NCBI GenBank assembly: GCA_008933735.1
Contig: WBUL01000012.1
Span: 62,001-126,000 of the forward strand
Reading direction: 5' to 3'
DNA length: 64,000 nt
From: Anaerolineae bacterium
GTDB lineage: Bacteria; Chloroflexota; Anaerolineae; Aggregatilineales; J027
The notes beneath the pieces were generated by a model that was not told the DNA's origin, searched no databases, and worked only from the letters and a program-made list of their open reading frames with translations. The number at the start of each line of letters is the position of its first letter. Within the stretch, counting starts at the first letter, position 1. Position numbers and translations under genes: made by a program. Below are positions 53,989 through 63,049 of this stretch, one piece after another.

Positions 53989-56900
53989 ATGACAGTACCA
54001 CCACAACTGGGGCGGGTACGTCCCATGATGACACCAGATGAAGAAAAAGCGCTTCTTCGGCGCCGGTGTAAATACGACCGTACTGATCCGTTTGCCACCG
54101 ATTTCGATTCGACAATTCGCCATCTGGGGCGGTTGGCGCTTCGCCGCAACATACCCGAAGATTACGCCGAGCTGGCTGATCTGTGTGCAGCCCGCTCCTT
54201 TTCAGGACAGACACTTCACCTCAGCTATGTAGAAAAAACGCTCCTGGCCTTCCAGCGGCTGTCTGCTCATGAGGATGTGCGAGCCCCCCTGGAAAATTAC
54301 CTGTGCTGGTTGGCAGAAACCGCCCGGCGTTTTTCCACGCGGGGAAACCTGGCAACGGCGCTGTGGGCGGTGGCGCAGGCAAATTTACCCGCGATTGAAA
54401 AATCACTTCTTCAGCAGTGGCTTGATCTTCTGAAGATGGACTCACAACCGCCGCCAGCCTCAGTGGAGCAAATTTCTTACGAGCGCACGGTGGATACTCA
54501 TTTGGATATGGAGACGCGGGCGGGTATGCTCTCAGAAGTGCTGGAATCTCGCTGGCAGGATACCGCCGACGCGCATGTCGAGGAACTGGAAAATCTGGAA
54601 GCCCGCGACCGGGCGGTAGAAGATTTGCTCGCCCCTGCCAGCCAAATTCACCTTGTCCATGATGATACCGATTATCAGCCTGGCGATTCCATCGGTGGGC
54701 GTTATGAGGTCAAGCACGTGTTTAAGGGAGGCATGGGCATTGTGTATATGTGCTATGACCATGTACAACATAACCCGGTGGCCCTCAAAACCTTCCAGAA
54801 CCGCTTTCTGAACAACGAACGTGCAATCGCCCGGTTTTCTCAGGAGGCATTGGCCTGGATTCGCCTGGAAAAAAATCCGTATATTGTTCAGGCGCTCAAG
54901 GTTCAAAAATTCGGTCATCGTCCGCATATCATTCTGGAAAGCATTATCGGGCCGGAAGGTCTGGGGGCGGATTTACGGTCGTGGATTGAACACCGTCGCA
55001 TAGACCTGGAAACGGCGCTGCGGTTTGCCCTCCACATCTGTCTGGGGATGCAGCACGCTGTCCGCCAGATGCCCGACCTGGTGCACCGGGATTTAAAGCC
55101 GGCTAATATCCTTGTGCGGCATGATGGGGTTGCCAAAGTCACTGATTTTGGCCTGGTACGGTCGATCCAGCTTGAGGAAAACCATGAGCATGAGCCAAAT
55201 GACCCGCACCTGACTCGTACTGGGGCAATGATTGGCACTGCGGCTTATATGTCGCCGGAGCAGTCCAGTACCCATGATGTGGACATGCGAAGCGATATTT
55301 ACGCTTTTGGATGTATTCTGTACGAAATGCTGACTTATCAGCCCGTTTTTAATGCCAAATCCCGGCAGGAGTGGGTCCGGGCACATCAAACAAGCATTGC
55401 CAGATTTCCGAGAGGGGCGGTTGTGCCGCAGGTTGTGCGGCGGCTGGTGCTGGACTGTCTCGCCAAAGACCCGAATCGTCGCCCGGAAAACTGGGATGAA
55501 TTGGTTGAAAAACTCACAGAGTTGTACCGTGATTTAGTTGGTAAAGAACCCCTGGTCGAAAGAGCAAAGGTTGAAGTAGAAGATCTCCTGAACAAGGCCT
55601 ACAGCCTGACCGAGATAGGTTATGCTGAGGAGGCTGTGCAAGCCTATGAACGTGCCCTTCTGTTGGAGCCACGTAATGGACTTATCTGGGCTCAGAAGGC
55701 GCGAACCCTGCGCTTACTGGAGCGCTACGACGAAGCGCTGCATGACATCGGTAAGGCGCTGGAACTCGACTCAAAACTGGGTACCGCATGGCGCGTGCGA
55801 GGTCATATTCTGGAAAAGCAGAATAAACGGGAAAGTGCGCTTGCCTCTTATGAAACGGCGGCTCAGTTAATCCCGGATGATTTTTTTGTATGGTACGAGC
55901 AGGCCAACGTGCTGGCGACCCTGGGGCGGCATCAGGAAGCCTTAGTGATGCTGGATAAGGCCCAAAACGCCGACCCTCGCCAGGAATTGATCTGGGCGAA
56001 GCGTGGGCAGATATTACGCACGCTCAACCGTCATCTGGAAGCTCTGAATGCTTACAACCGTGCCCTTGAACTAAGCAGTTCCTATGCTTGGGCGTGGAGC
56101 GGCAAGGGATTGTGTTTGAAGGCGCTGCGGCGTTTTGAGGAAGCCTTAGAAGCCTTCCAGCAGGCCAGCCGCTTGCAGCCGGATGAAGTCTGGCACTGGT
56201 ATAATCAGTCTGAAATGCTGGTTGAACTGGGGCGCTACATCGACGCGCTGCCCATCGCGGCACAGGCGGCACGCGCTAGGCCGACTCATGCCTATTCATG
56301 GGCAAAGTTGGCGCAAGTTTACCGGCATCTGGAACGCTATGACGAAGCGCTGCAAGCCTATAATTACTCGATCTCTTTAAATGAAAAATATGCCTGGGCG
56401 ATTAATGGACGTGGGATCGTCCTGGAACGCCTGGGGCGTTATGACGAAGCGGTTGCAGATTACCGTCGCGCCGCCGAACTTACGCCGGGAGATGTGTGGC
56501 ATTGGTATAACCAGGGCAATTTACTGGCAATCCAGAATCGTTTTTCGGAAGCAATCGCCGCGTTGGAAAAAGCCACGCAGGTGGATTCTCAGCACGCCCG
56601 GTCTTGGGCCCGGCTCGGCAATATTTATCGCCTGGATGAGCAGCCCAATATTGCGCTCGTTTACGTGGAAAAAGCCCTGAAGCTTGACCCGTACTATAGC
56701 TGGGCATGGAATGAGCATGGCATGATCCTGAAGAAGCTGAATCGGGCGGCTGAAGCAGCAGAATCGTTTGGTCGGGCGGCGCAGCATGAATCGGCCAATC
56801 CGCTGTATTGGTACAACCAGGCGGAAATGCTCATCAGTATGCAGCAAATTCAGGAGGCGTTGCCGCTGCTGGATCAGGCTTTAAAGGCGGATGCACGATA

Positions 56901-57882
56901 CTTCCGGGCATGGGCAAAACAGGGTCAGATTTTGCGACGGTTGAATCGGTTTGAGGAAGCCCTCGCTTCGTACAGCCGGGCCGTCGAACTCGAACCAGGC
57001 TACGGTTGGGCATGGAACGGGCGTGGGCTGTCGTTGATGAAATTAGAACGCTATGAAGAAGCCTGCGATTCCTTTCAGCGTGCGGTTGAAACGATGCGCG
57101 AAGATGTCTGGGTCTGGCATAATCTGGCTGACTCTCTCATAAGCCTTGGACACTGTGAGGAGGCGTTGGAGGCACTCGACCGGGCGCTGGCACTGGACAG
57201 AGATCACCTGGAAGGTTGGGCAAAACGGGGTCATGTGCTGAGACATCTTGAGCGGTTTCAGGAAAGCCTGGCCGCTTACGACCACGCCTTAGAACTAAAT
57301 CCGGACTACGCCTGGGCATGGAATGGGCGTGGTTTAACGCTGGAAGCATTGGACCAGCATGAAGATGCCCTGACCAGTTTCCAGCACGCGGCGGCTGAAG
57401 AACCCGAAAACGCATTGTACTGGACTAATCAAATTGATCCTCTGCTGGCGCTGGGTCGCCGTGAGGATGCTCTGAAAATCATCGACCATGTAATTTATGA
57501 AATAAATGCCAAAAACGAAGTTGCATGGGCAAAAAAGGGGCACATCCTGGGTCGGCTGGGGCAAAGTCAGGAAGCGCTGGGCCCCTTGCAGCAGGCGCTT
57601 GACCTTGTGCCAGAATACGGGTGGGCATGGAACGAACTGGGACAAATCTATGCTGATTTGCAGCATTGGCAGGCGGCTCTAACCTGCTATGAAAAAGCAG
57701 CCACATTTGCGCCAGAGAATGCATCCTTCTGGTATAATCGTGGGACAGCACTGGTACAGCTACAACACTTTGAAGAGGCGGTCGTGATGTTTGTTCGTGC
57801 TCTGGAAGTTGACCCAACGCACCAATCATCGCAGAATAAGCTTTCGGAAATTCGTCTTCTCCTGGAAAAACAATCGCGCTAA
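53989..57882 (+). CDS. Ser/Thr protein kinase with about 22 TPRs in triplet super-repeats
   Basis: The 1297-residue soluble protein has three parts. Residues 1-230 are helical and unrecognised. Residues about 233-510 are a Hanks-type kinase with a glycine loop (FKGGMGIVY), the lysine in VALKTF, catalytic HRDLKPAN (about 365-372), DFG near 386 and YMSPEQS. The rest (about 525-1290) is an unbroken array of 34-residue TPRs. They follow a three-type cycle: a WAKxGxxLRxL type, a WAWNGRGLxL type and a WYNQxxxLxxLGR type, repeated about seven times (period 102 residues or 306 bp). No membrane segment is present. The next gene is an FHA protein. GAAGAGGCAG precedes the ATG. Confidence 0.93.
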   Translation: MTVPPQLGRVRPMMTPDEEKALLRRRCKYDRTDPFATDFDSTIRHLGRLALRRNIPEDYAELADLCAARSFSGQTLHLSYVEKTLLAFQRLSAHEDVRAPLENYLCWLAETARRFSTRGNLATALWAVAQANLPAIEKSLLQQWLDLLKMDSQPPPASVEQISYERTVDTHLDMETRAGMLSEVLESRWQDTADAHVEELENLEARDRAVEDLLAPASQIHLVHDDTDYQPGDSIGGRYEVKHVFKGGMGIVYMCYDHVQHNPVALKTFQNRFLNNERAIARFSQEALAWIRLEKNPYIVQALKVQKFGHRPHIILESIIGPEGLGADLRSWIEHRRIDLETALRFALHICLGMQHAVRQMPDLVHRDLKPANILVRHDGVAKVTDFGLVRSIQLEENHEHEPNDPHLTRTGAMIGTAAYMSPEQSSTHDVDMRSDIYAFGCILYEMLTYQPVFNAKSRQEWVRAHQTSIARFPRGAVVPQVVRRLVLDCLAKDPNRRPENWDELVEKLTELYRDLVGKEPLVERAKVEVEDLLNKAYSLTEIGYAEEAVQAYERALLLEPRNGLIWAQKARTLRLLERYDEALHDIGKALELDSKLGTAWRVRGHILEKQNKRESALASYETAAQLIPDDFFVWYEQANVLATLGRHQEALVMLDKAQNADPRQELIWAKRGQILRTLNRHLEALNAYNRALELSSSYAWAWSGKGLCLKALRRFEEALEAFQQASRLQPDEVWHWYNQSEMLVELGRYIDALPIAAQAARARPTHAYSWAKLAQVYRHLERYDEALQAYNYSISLNEKYAWAINGRGIVLERLGRYDEAVADYRRAAELTPGDVWHWYNQGNLLAIQNRFSEAIAALEKATQVDSQHARSWARLGNIYRLDEQPNIALVYVEKALKLDPYYSWAWNEHGMILKKLNRAAEAAESFGRAAQHESANPLYWYNQAEMLISMQQIQEALPLLDQALKADARYFRAWAKQGQILRRLNRFEEALASYSRAVELEPGYGWAWNGRGLSLMKLERYEEACDSFQRAVETMREDVWVWHNLADSLISLGHCEEALEALDRALALDRDHLEGWAKRGHVLRHLERFQESLAAYDHALELNPDYAWAWNGRGLTLEALDQHEDALTSFQHAAAEEPENALYWTNQIDPLLALGRREDALKIIDHVIYEINAKNEVAWAKKGHILGRLGQSQEALGPLQQALDLVPEYGWAWNELGQIYADLQHWQAALTCYEKAATFAPENASFWYNRGTALVQLQHFEEAVVMFVRALEVDPTHQSSQNKLSEIRLLLEKQSR

Positions 57883-57891
57883 GGGATAGTG

Positions 57892-58263
57892 ATGGGTAGA
57901 CCTGCTCGTGTTTCCATTACGATGATGAGTGGTCCGCGGGATGGAGAAATCGCACATTTTGACATTGCTGCTGATGAACACGAAAAAGAGATTACCTTTG
58001 GGCGGCGCGAAAACTGCGACATCTCACTGAGTTATGATAGTCAGGTATCACGGCTTCATGCACGCATCCTTTTTGATGGTGAGAACTTCTGGTTAGAAGA
58101 TTTGGGCAGCCGCAACGGCACTTTCATTGGAGAGAAGCCCGTCGAAGAAAAGGTCGAAATCCTACCGGGCACACTTTTCAAGCTGGGACGCACCTGGATG
58201 CAGCTTGACCCCTTGCTCCCGGATGAAACACAGGCGGTTGACCCCGTAAGTGAAGACGAGTAG
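57892..58263 (+). CDS. FHA domain protein
   Basis: The 123-residue protein is almost entirely an FHA domain. It has TFGRRENCDISLSYDSQVSRLHARILFDG, with the phosphothreonine-contact residues R, S, R and H, and LEDLGSRNGTFIGEKPVEEKV. A short acidic C-terminus follows. It starts ten bases after the kinase stop, so it is probably a phospho-reader or substrate of that kinase. GTG at 57889 is an alternative start. Its stop overlaps the next gene. Confidence 0.92.
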   Translation: MGRPARVSITMMSGPRDGEIAHFDIAADEHEKEITFGRRENCDISLSYDSQVSRLHARILFDGENFWLEDLGSRNGTFIGEKPVEEKVEILPGTLFKLGRTWMQLDPLLPDETQAVDPVSEDE

Positions 58264-59860
58264 CTGCGCTGCGCTGCTGATCCTGCTGTTGGCGGCAGTC
58301 AATCGTGTCTGGCTGATTCAAACGGATAAAGTGGCCTTCAGTTCGGATGAAGCCGTTGTTGGGCTGATGGCCCGCCACATCACTGAGGGCAAACCAATCC
58401 CCACGTTTTACTACGGGCAGCACTACATGGGCAGCCTTGACGCTGTTCTGGTCGCTATCGGGTTTGAAGTGCTGGGTGAATCGGTGCGCTCGATACGCTA
58501 CGTTCAGCTTGTTTTATATCTGCTGGTCGTTTGGACAGGCTATCTGCTGGCGTACGAAGTGTCCCGTCGGCGTTCAGTTGCTCTGGTAACGGCGCTCCTG
58601 TTGGCCGTTCCGTCGATGCTGGGTACAACCTACACCACCTTAACCCTGGGAGGATATAACGAAATCCTGCTGCTGGGAAATCTGGCGCTGCTCCTTGGCT
58701 GGCAGGTCACGGTTGGAAAATCAGAAACTCCCTGGCGCTGGTTTGCACTGGGATTTTTCCTGGGCGTGGGCTGGTGGGTAAATGGAACAATTATTACCCC
58801 GCTGGTCATTGTTGGTTTGATGGGGTTACGCTGTTTTTCTTCCTCAAAATGGCGGCTGTATGGACTGGCGGGGGCAGGTTTTTTTATTGGCGGAGGGCTC
58901 TGGTGGCTGTATAACTTTCGCCATGACTGGCAGGCTCTGGAATTTCTGTTTTCTGATCAGCTTCCCCCGGATACAGAACCGCTGAGTCTTCCTGCCAAGT
59001 TGATTGCCTTTTTATTCATCGGTCTGCCAGGCTTGTACGGATTTCGGTTTCCCTGGGCAGCTTCCTATTATGTGAGCTTGCTCTCTTTGCTTGCGGCGCT
59101 GGTGTATCTGCTGTTAGTGAGTCATAGGGTGACCAATGTGTATGCTCACCTGCGATATGGGAAAATAAACAAGACTGCTCCGTCTGATTCCCAAGTAATT
59201 ACCCCTGCGAGGTGGGTCTGGTTGTCCTTTTTTGTGTTGGGGGCGATTTTTATGCTGTCCACCTTTCAGGATGCCACCGGACGCTATCTGCTGCCTATCT
59301 GGCTTCCGGCAATGATCGGCGTGGCGATGAGTCTCATGCAGCTAAAGCATTGGGCATTCAGGGCGGGGCTGCTGGCGCTCCTGGTGACTTTTCATCTCGG
59401 TACCACCTTCACGACCGCCAAAAGCGAGGTCGGCATCGAGCCGCAGTTGGCGTCTGGTTTACAGGCGGATGCCCGATATGATGCAGAGCTGTTAGCTTTT
59501 TTAGAAGAAGAAGGTTATGAGTATGGATATGCAAGTTACTGGGTATCCTATCGGCTGATGTTTCGCACAGGGGAGCAGGTCATTTTTGATACCAGCCTGC
59601 CGTATGATGAGAAAGGCTACCGGGCTCACAACAACCGCTATCTGCCCTATGTAGAACGGGTCAGGCAGGCCGCTCGCGTGGTATGGATAACCCAGAATTT
59701 CCCGGCACTGGATAATCGGATTGCCGCTGTGCTGGCAGAAAACAATGTAACTTATCAGACCCGCGACTTTGGGCCTTACCGTGTGTATTATAATTTTTCG
59801 GAACGGGTCGCCCCGGCGGACTTTCATCTGAATAGCCAGAAACCGCTGGACGAAACTTAA
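58250..59860 (+). CDS. Polytopic membrane glycosyltransferase (GT39/ArnT-like)
   Basis: The 536-residue protein has about ten to twelve membrane segments. An early acidic loop, FSSDEAVVGLMARHITEGKPIPTFYYGQHYMGSLD, has the DE or E-type residues and the YYGQ that GT-C mannosyltransferases use to bind a polyprenyl-linked sugar. The C-terminal 130 residues are soluble and outside. It may move a sugar from a lipid carrier to a protein or lipid. The GTG start at 58250 overlaps the FHA gene; an annotated start downstream is possible. The acceptor is unknown. Confidence 0.8.
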   Translation: MKTSSCAALLILLLAAVNRVWLIQTDKVAFSSDEAVVGLMARHITEGKPIPTFYYGQHYMGSLDAVLVAIGFEVLGESVRSIRYVQLVLYLLVVWTGYLLAYEVSRRRSVALVTALLLAVPSMLGTTYTTLTLGGYNEILLLGNLALLLGWQVTVGKSETPWRWFALGFFLGVGWWVNGTIITPLVIVGLMGLRCFSSSKWRLYGLAGAGFFIGGGLWWLYNFRHDWQALEFLFSDQLPPDTEPLSLPAKLIAFLFIGLPGLYGFRFPWAASYYVSLLSLLAALVYLLLVSHRVTNVYAHLRYGKINKTAPSDSQVITPARWVWLSFFVLGAIFMLSTFQDATGRYLLPIWLPAMIGVAMSLMQLKHWAFRAGLLALLVTFHLGTTFTTAKSEVGIEPQLASGLQADARYDAELLAFLEEEGYEYGYASYWVSYRLMFRTGEQVIFDTSLPYDEKGYRAHNNRYLPYVERVRQAARVVWITQNFPALDNRIAAVLAENNVTYQTRDFGPYRVYYNFSERVAPADFHLNSQKPLDET

Positions 59861-59880
59861 GTTTTAAGGAGAAAATTGCT

Positions 59881-60699
59881 GTGCGTTTGAATCAAGACCT
59901 TTTGCCACTCAAAGATTACCATAAAGCTAAAAAGCTCATGTGGGATCCGATGGATATTGATTTGACCCAGGACAAGGCCGATTGGCAGGCTCTGACGGGG
60001 CGAGAAAAAGATTTAGTGATTCATGCGCTGGGGTTGTTTCTGGGCGGTGAAGCTTTTGTTACACACGATCTCGCGCCGTTGTTGGTGGCCCTGCGACACA
60101 ACGGCGGCAGCATCGAGGAAGAAATGTTCATCACGACCCAGCTTTTTGAGGAGAGCAAACACGTCGAATTTTTCGACCGGGTTCTGAACGAAGTTCTACA
60201 GCTTGAGCCTGATCTGGAACAGCTCGCCGGAGCGAATTACCGGAGGCTGTTCGAAACCGAACTTTCCACCGCGCTTGGACGGTTGTTAACCGATCACTCG
60301 AAAGAAGCACAGGTTGAGGCGGTTTGTACCTATCATATGATTATCGAGGGGGTGCTGGCGGAGACCGGTTATTACGGTATTTTCACCGCGCTCAAAAAAC
60401 GGAATCTCATGCCGGGGCTGATTCGTGGACTGGAGTTGGTGCAGCGCGATGAGGCCCGACACGTGGCATTTGGGATACACCTGCTTTCGAGGCTGGTCAA
60501 AGAAAACCCTGCTTTCTGGGGTGTGATGGAAGCACGAATCAATACCCTCTTGATTCTGGCGCAGGGCGTTTTTATTGAACTGCTTGAATCCTTCTTGCCG
60601 GACATTCCCTTTGATCTGAAAATCGAGGATTTTGTTGAATATGCAGGCAAGCAATATATGGCACGGATGAGTGTATTGGAACGGGCAAAAAGTGGATAA
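59881..60699 (+). CDS. R2-like ligand-binding oxidase (R2lox)
   Basis: R2lox proteins share the ribonucleotide reductase R2 fold but hold a Mn/Fe site and a fatty-acid-like ligand. They make a Val-Tyr ether crosslink on activation. The 272-residue protein has all the landmarks in the expected spacing: E57, E91 with H94, E156, and E191 with H194 as metal ligands, and V60 and Y151 as the crosslink pair. The lack of an R2 radical tyrosine environment and of an nrdA neighbour agrees. The start is GTG with AAGGAG upstream. The reaction is unknown for the whole family. Confidence 0.9.
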   Translation: MRLNQDLLPLKDYHKAKKLMWDPMDIDLTQDKADWQALTGREKDLVIHALGLFLGGEAFVTHDLAPLLVALRHNGGSIEEEMFITTQLFEESKHVEFFDRVLNEVLQLEPDLEQLAGANYRRLFETELSTALGRLLTDHSKEAQVEAVCTYHMIIEGVLAETGYYGIFTALKKRNLMPGLIRGLELVQRDEARHVAFGIHLLSRLVKENPAFWGVMEARINTLLILAQGVFIELLESFLPDIPFDLKIEDFVEYAGKQYMARMSVLERAKSG

Positions 60700-60702
60700 C
60701 CT

Positions 60703-63036
60703 ATGAGGGGCACCAACAAGGGATTGAAGCCCCTTGTTCAATTGATTATCTTGCTGTGTTTGCTGGGCAGTTCTGTTTCTGCACGGGTGCAAATTGGTGA
60801 TCCTGACCTTCCTGTCAACACTCCCCTTACTGCCCGCCCACGGCTGCTTCTCAACCGTGCTTATCTTGACCAGATGCTCAGGCCGCGCATGGAAGATGAA
60901 ACCCGTGCATGGCAGGTTTTTCAGAGTTATGTGGACAGCCGCCAGCCAGAGAATGAATTTGAGACCTATCCTGCCCAGACTATGCGCTCGCTGGCAATCG
61001 CTTATCAGGTAACAGGCGATGTCCAGTATGCCGACCGTGCTAAAATTCCCCTGTTTTTAATGGTTGCTGGACTTGAATCTCACCCGGCGATGGTCTCCGA
61101 CGAAACATGGGATGAAGACTTTGTGGAATGGGTGACAGGTGTGGCGATAGGTTACGACTGGCTGTACGATACGCTTCGCTTAGATGATAGAACCGCGCTG
61201 GTTAATGTCCTGCTGCGTGCGGTGGACATTCTTAACGACCCCACTCGTGATGAGGGCCGAGTGTACATCCAGTCTGAGGACGGCACCTACCGTTTTTCTG
61301 CTTACGATCATTATGGTCCGCGTATCGTGTGGGCACAGACGGCGGTTGGGATTGCGCTCCTGGGAGACACAGAACTTGCGGTTAGCCAGATCGACTACGC
61401 ACGCACGTTGTTTAACGGCTGGATTGTCCCTGCTCTGGATGACTTGCACGGTGGCGCTTGGGCAGAAGGGCCAACCTATGGTTACTTAGCCACCTGGGCT
61501 GCTGTACAAACCGCCGCTGCTTTCTGGATGGCTCTGGGGGAGAACTATTTCGATAATTCGCGCTGGTGGTATGACCGGATGCCGTATGATATGTTCCTGT
61601 ATTATCCCCAAACTTACCAGCGAGAAAGCGGCACATTCTGGAATTACCCATCGATGTTTGGCGATACGATCCGCTTCAGCGAGGATGCGTTTTATGGACG
61701 CGCCCAGGATATGCTCCTGAGCACCGTTTATAGCGGTACCGAACATGCAGGTTGGATGAACTGGTTTTTAGCTCAGGAAGGAGAGTTCTCGCCCAGTCTG
61801 GCCGGAAGGATGGCAGTGGAAGAGTTTTTATGGCGCGAGGAAGATTCTTCCGGAATCCCTATTCCATGGAACTCGTGGTTTACCCTTCGTTCGGGACACT
61901 TTTTCATGCGTTCAGGCTGGTCTCTCGAAGATGGTACGCTGGACCAAAATGCCACTGTAATAGCCTTTAGCGCGGGCGACCATTTTGCGACGCATCAGTT
62001 CTTTGACCAGGGTAACATCATGCTCTGGCGGGCAGGGGAAGAACTGCTGGTCAGAAGCGGAGTACATTCCGGTGGTTTTTCGGATCACGACGCCAATTAT
62101 TATGGGCGCACTGTTGCCGGAAATACCATTCTCGTGTGTGATCTGGCTGAAAGTTTTAACCGAATACGCCCCAATGATGAGCGTGAAGTCTGGCTCAACG
62201 ACTGCGGACAGCGCACCATGTATCCGAACCCCGCCAGTGCGATTAATCCTTACTTCAGACAGGCAAATGCAGCAGTTTATGAAACAGGGGAACTTTTGCG
62301 AGTCGCTCAGGAAGGCGGAATGACCTATGCCCGCGCGAGTCTGACCGCTGCCTATAACAATGCCGATTTTACCTCTGCGGATAACCAGCCTAAGGTGCGC
62401 GAAGTTCTGCGTGAACTGGTCTATATTCGGCCTGGTATGCTTGTCATTCACGACCGGGTAACGCCTATGGAAGGGCCCTTTATTCCCTCCGTGATGTTTC
62501 ACACGCGGAGCGAACCTGTTGAAGATGGCGATTGGCTCAAAATTATCCAGGGTGATTCCGTGCTGTACTTAGCAGGGATCGCACCGCAAAATACGCACGA
62601 AATAGATACTGGCTATGTTGTTGCAGGGGAAGAAATTCCGTTTACACCAAATCCCTATGAGGACGAGGCGTATGGATTGTACAGCATCCGGTTTATGCCG
62701 ATTGAAGCCCGCGTATCTCATTTTTTCATCACCCTGCTCATTGCAGGCGATGCCAGCGCGGATACGCCTTCGGGCTGGCAGTATATCCAGGGAACCGGGG
62801 TTCGTGGGGCGGCGTGGGGAGATTGGCTGGTGATCTTTGATGATGATCCCGGTGACATTTCTCAGGCAGCATTTCAGGCAGATAGAGCTAATGTGCTGGT
62901 GACAGGCTTGCAGCCACTAGGGGCATATCGGTTGACCTTACCAGACGGCACCCGTGATGAAATAGTGGCAGATGATGCCGGAACGCTCTATATTTTCCTG
63001 GAGACGCTCGGTGAATTGCGTCTCCAACAACAGTAG
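60703..63036 (+). CDS. Secreted heparinase II/III-like protein
   Basis: The 777-residue protein has a signal peptide (about 1-27) and a helical alpha/alpha-toroid part (about 40-370, with DFVEWVTGVAIGYDWLYD and WAEGPTYGYLATWA). A beta-sandwich part (about 380-770) follows, starting GDHFATHQFFDQGNIMLWRAGEELLVRSGVHSGGFSDHDANYYGRTVAGNTILV. That layout matches polysaccharide lyases of the heparinase II/III group (PL12/PL15/PL21), which cleave uronic-acid polymers. The histidine and tyrosine in these segments are plausible catalytic residues. The substrate is unknown. It begins four bases after the R2lox stop. Confidence 0.8.
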   Translation: MRGTNKGLKPLVQLIILLCLLGSSVSARVQIGDPDLPVNTPLTARPRLLLNRAYLDQMLRPRMEDETRAWQVFQSYVDSRQPENEFETYPAQTMRSLAIAYQVTGDVQYADRAKIPLFLMVAGLESHPAMVSDETWDEDFVEWVTGVAIGYDWLYDTLRLDDRTALVNVLLRAVDILNDPTRDEGRVYIQSEDGTYRFSAYDHYGPRIVWAQTAVGIALLGDTELAVSQIDYARTLFNGWIVPALDDLHGGAWAEGPTYGYLATWAAVQTAAAFWMALGENYFDNSRWWYDRMPYDMFLYYPQTYQRESGTFWNYPSMFGDTIRFSEDAFYGRAQDMLLSTVYSGTEHAGWMNWFLAQEGEFSPSLAGRMAVEEFLWREEDSSGIPIPWNSWFTLRSGHFFMRSGWSLEDGTLDQNATVIAFSAGDHFATHQFFDQGNIMLWRAGEELLVRSGVHSGGFSDHDANYYGRTVAGNTILVCDLAESFNRIRPNDEREVWLNDCGQRTMYPNPASAINPYFRQANAAVYETGELLRVAQEGGMTYARASLTAAYNNADFTSADNQPKVREVLRELVYIRPGMLVIHDRVTPMEGPFIPSVMFHTRSEPVEDGDWLKIIQGDSVLYLAGIAPQNTHEIDTGYVVAGEEIPFTPNPYEDEAYGLYSIRFMPIEARVSHFFITLLIAGDASADTPSGWQYIQGTGVRGAAWGDWLVIFDDDPGDISQAAFQADRANVLVTGLQPLGAYRLTLPDGTRDEIVADDAGTLYIFLETLGELRLQQQ

Positions 63037-63049
63037 GAGACTCTCTCTT

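Noticed and set aside
59881-60699. Ribonucleotide reductase small subunit
   Set aside because: The residue spacing fits R2lox, including the Val-Tyr pair, and no large subunit gene is adjacent.
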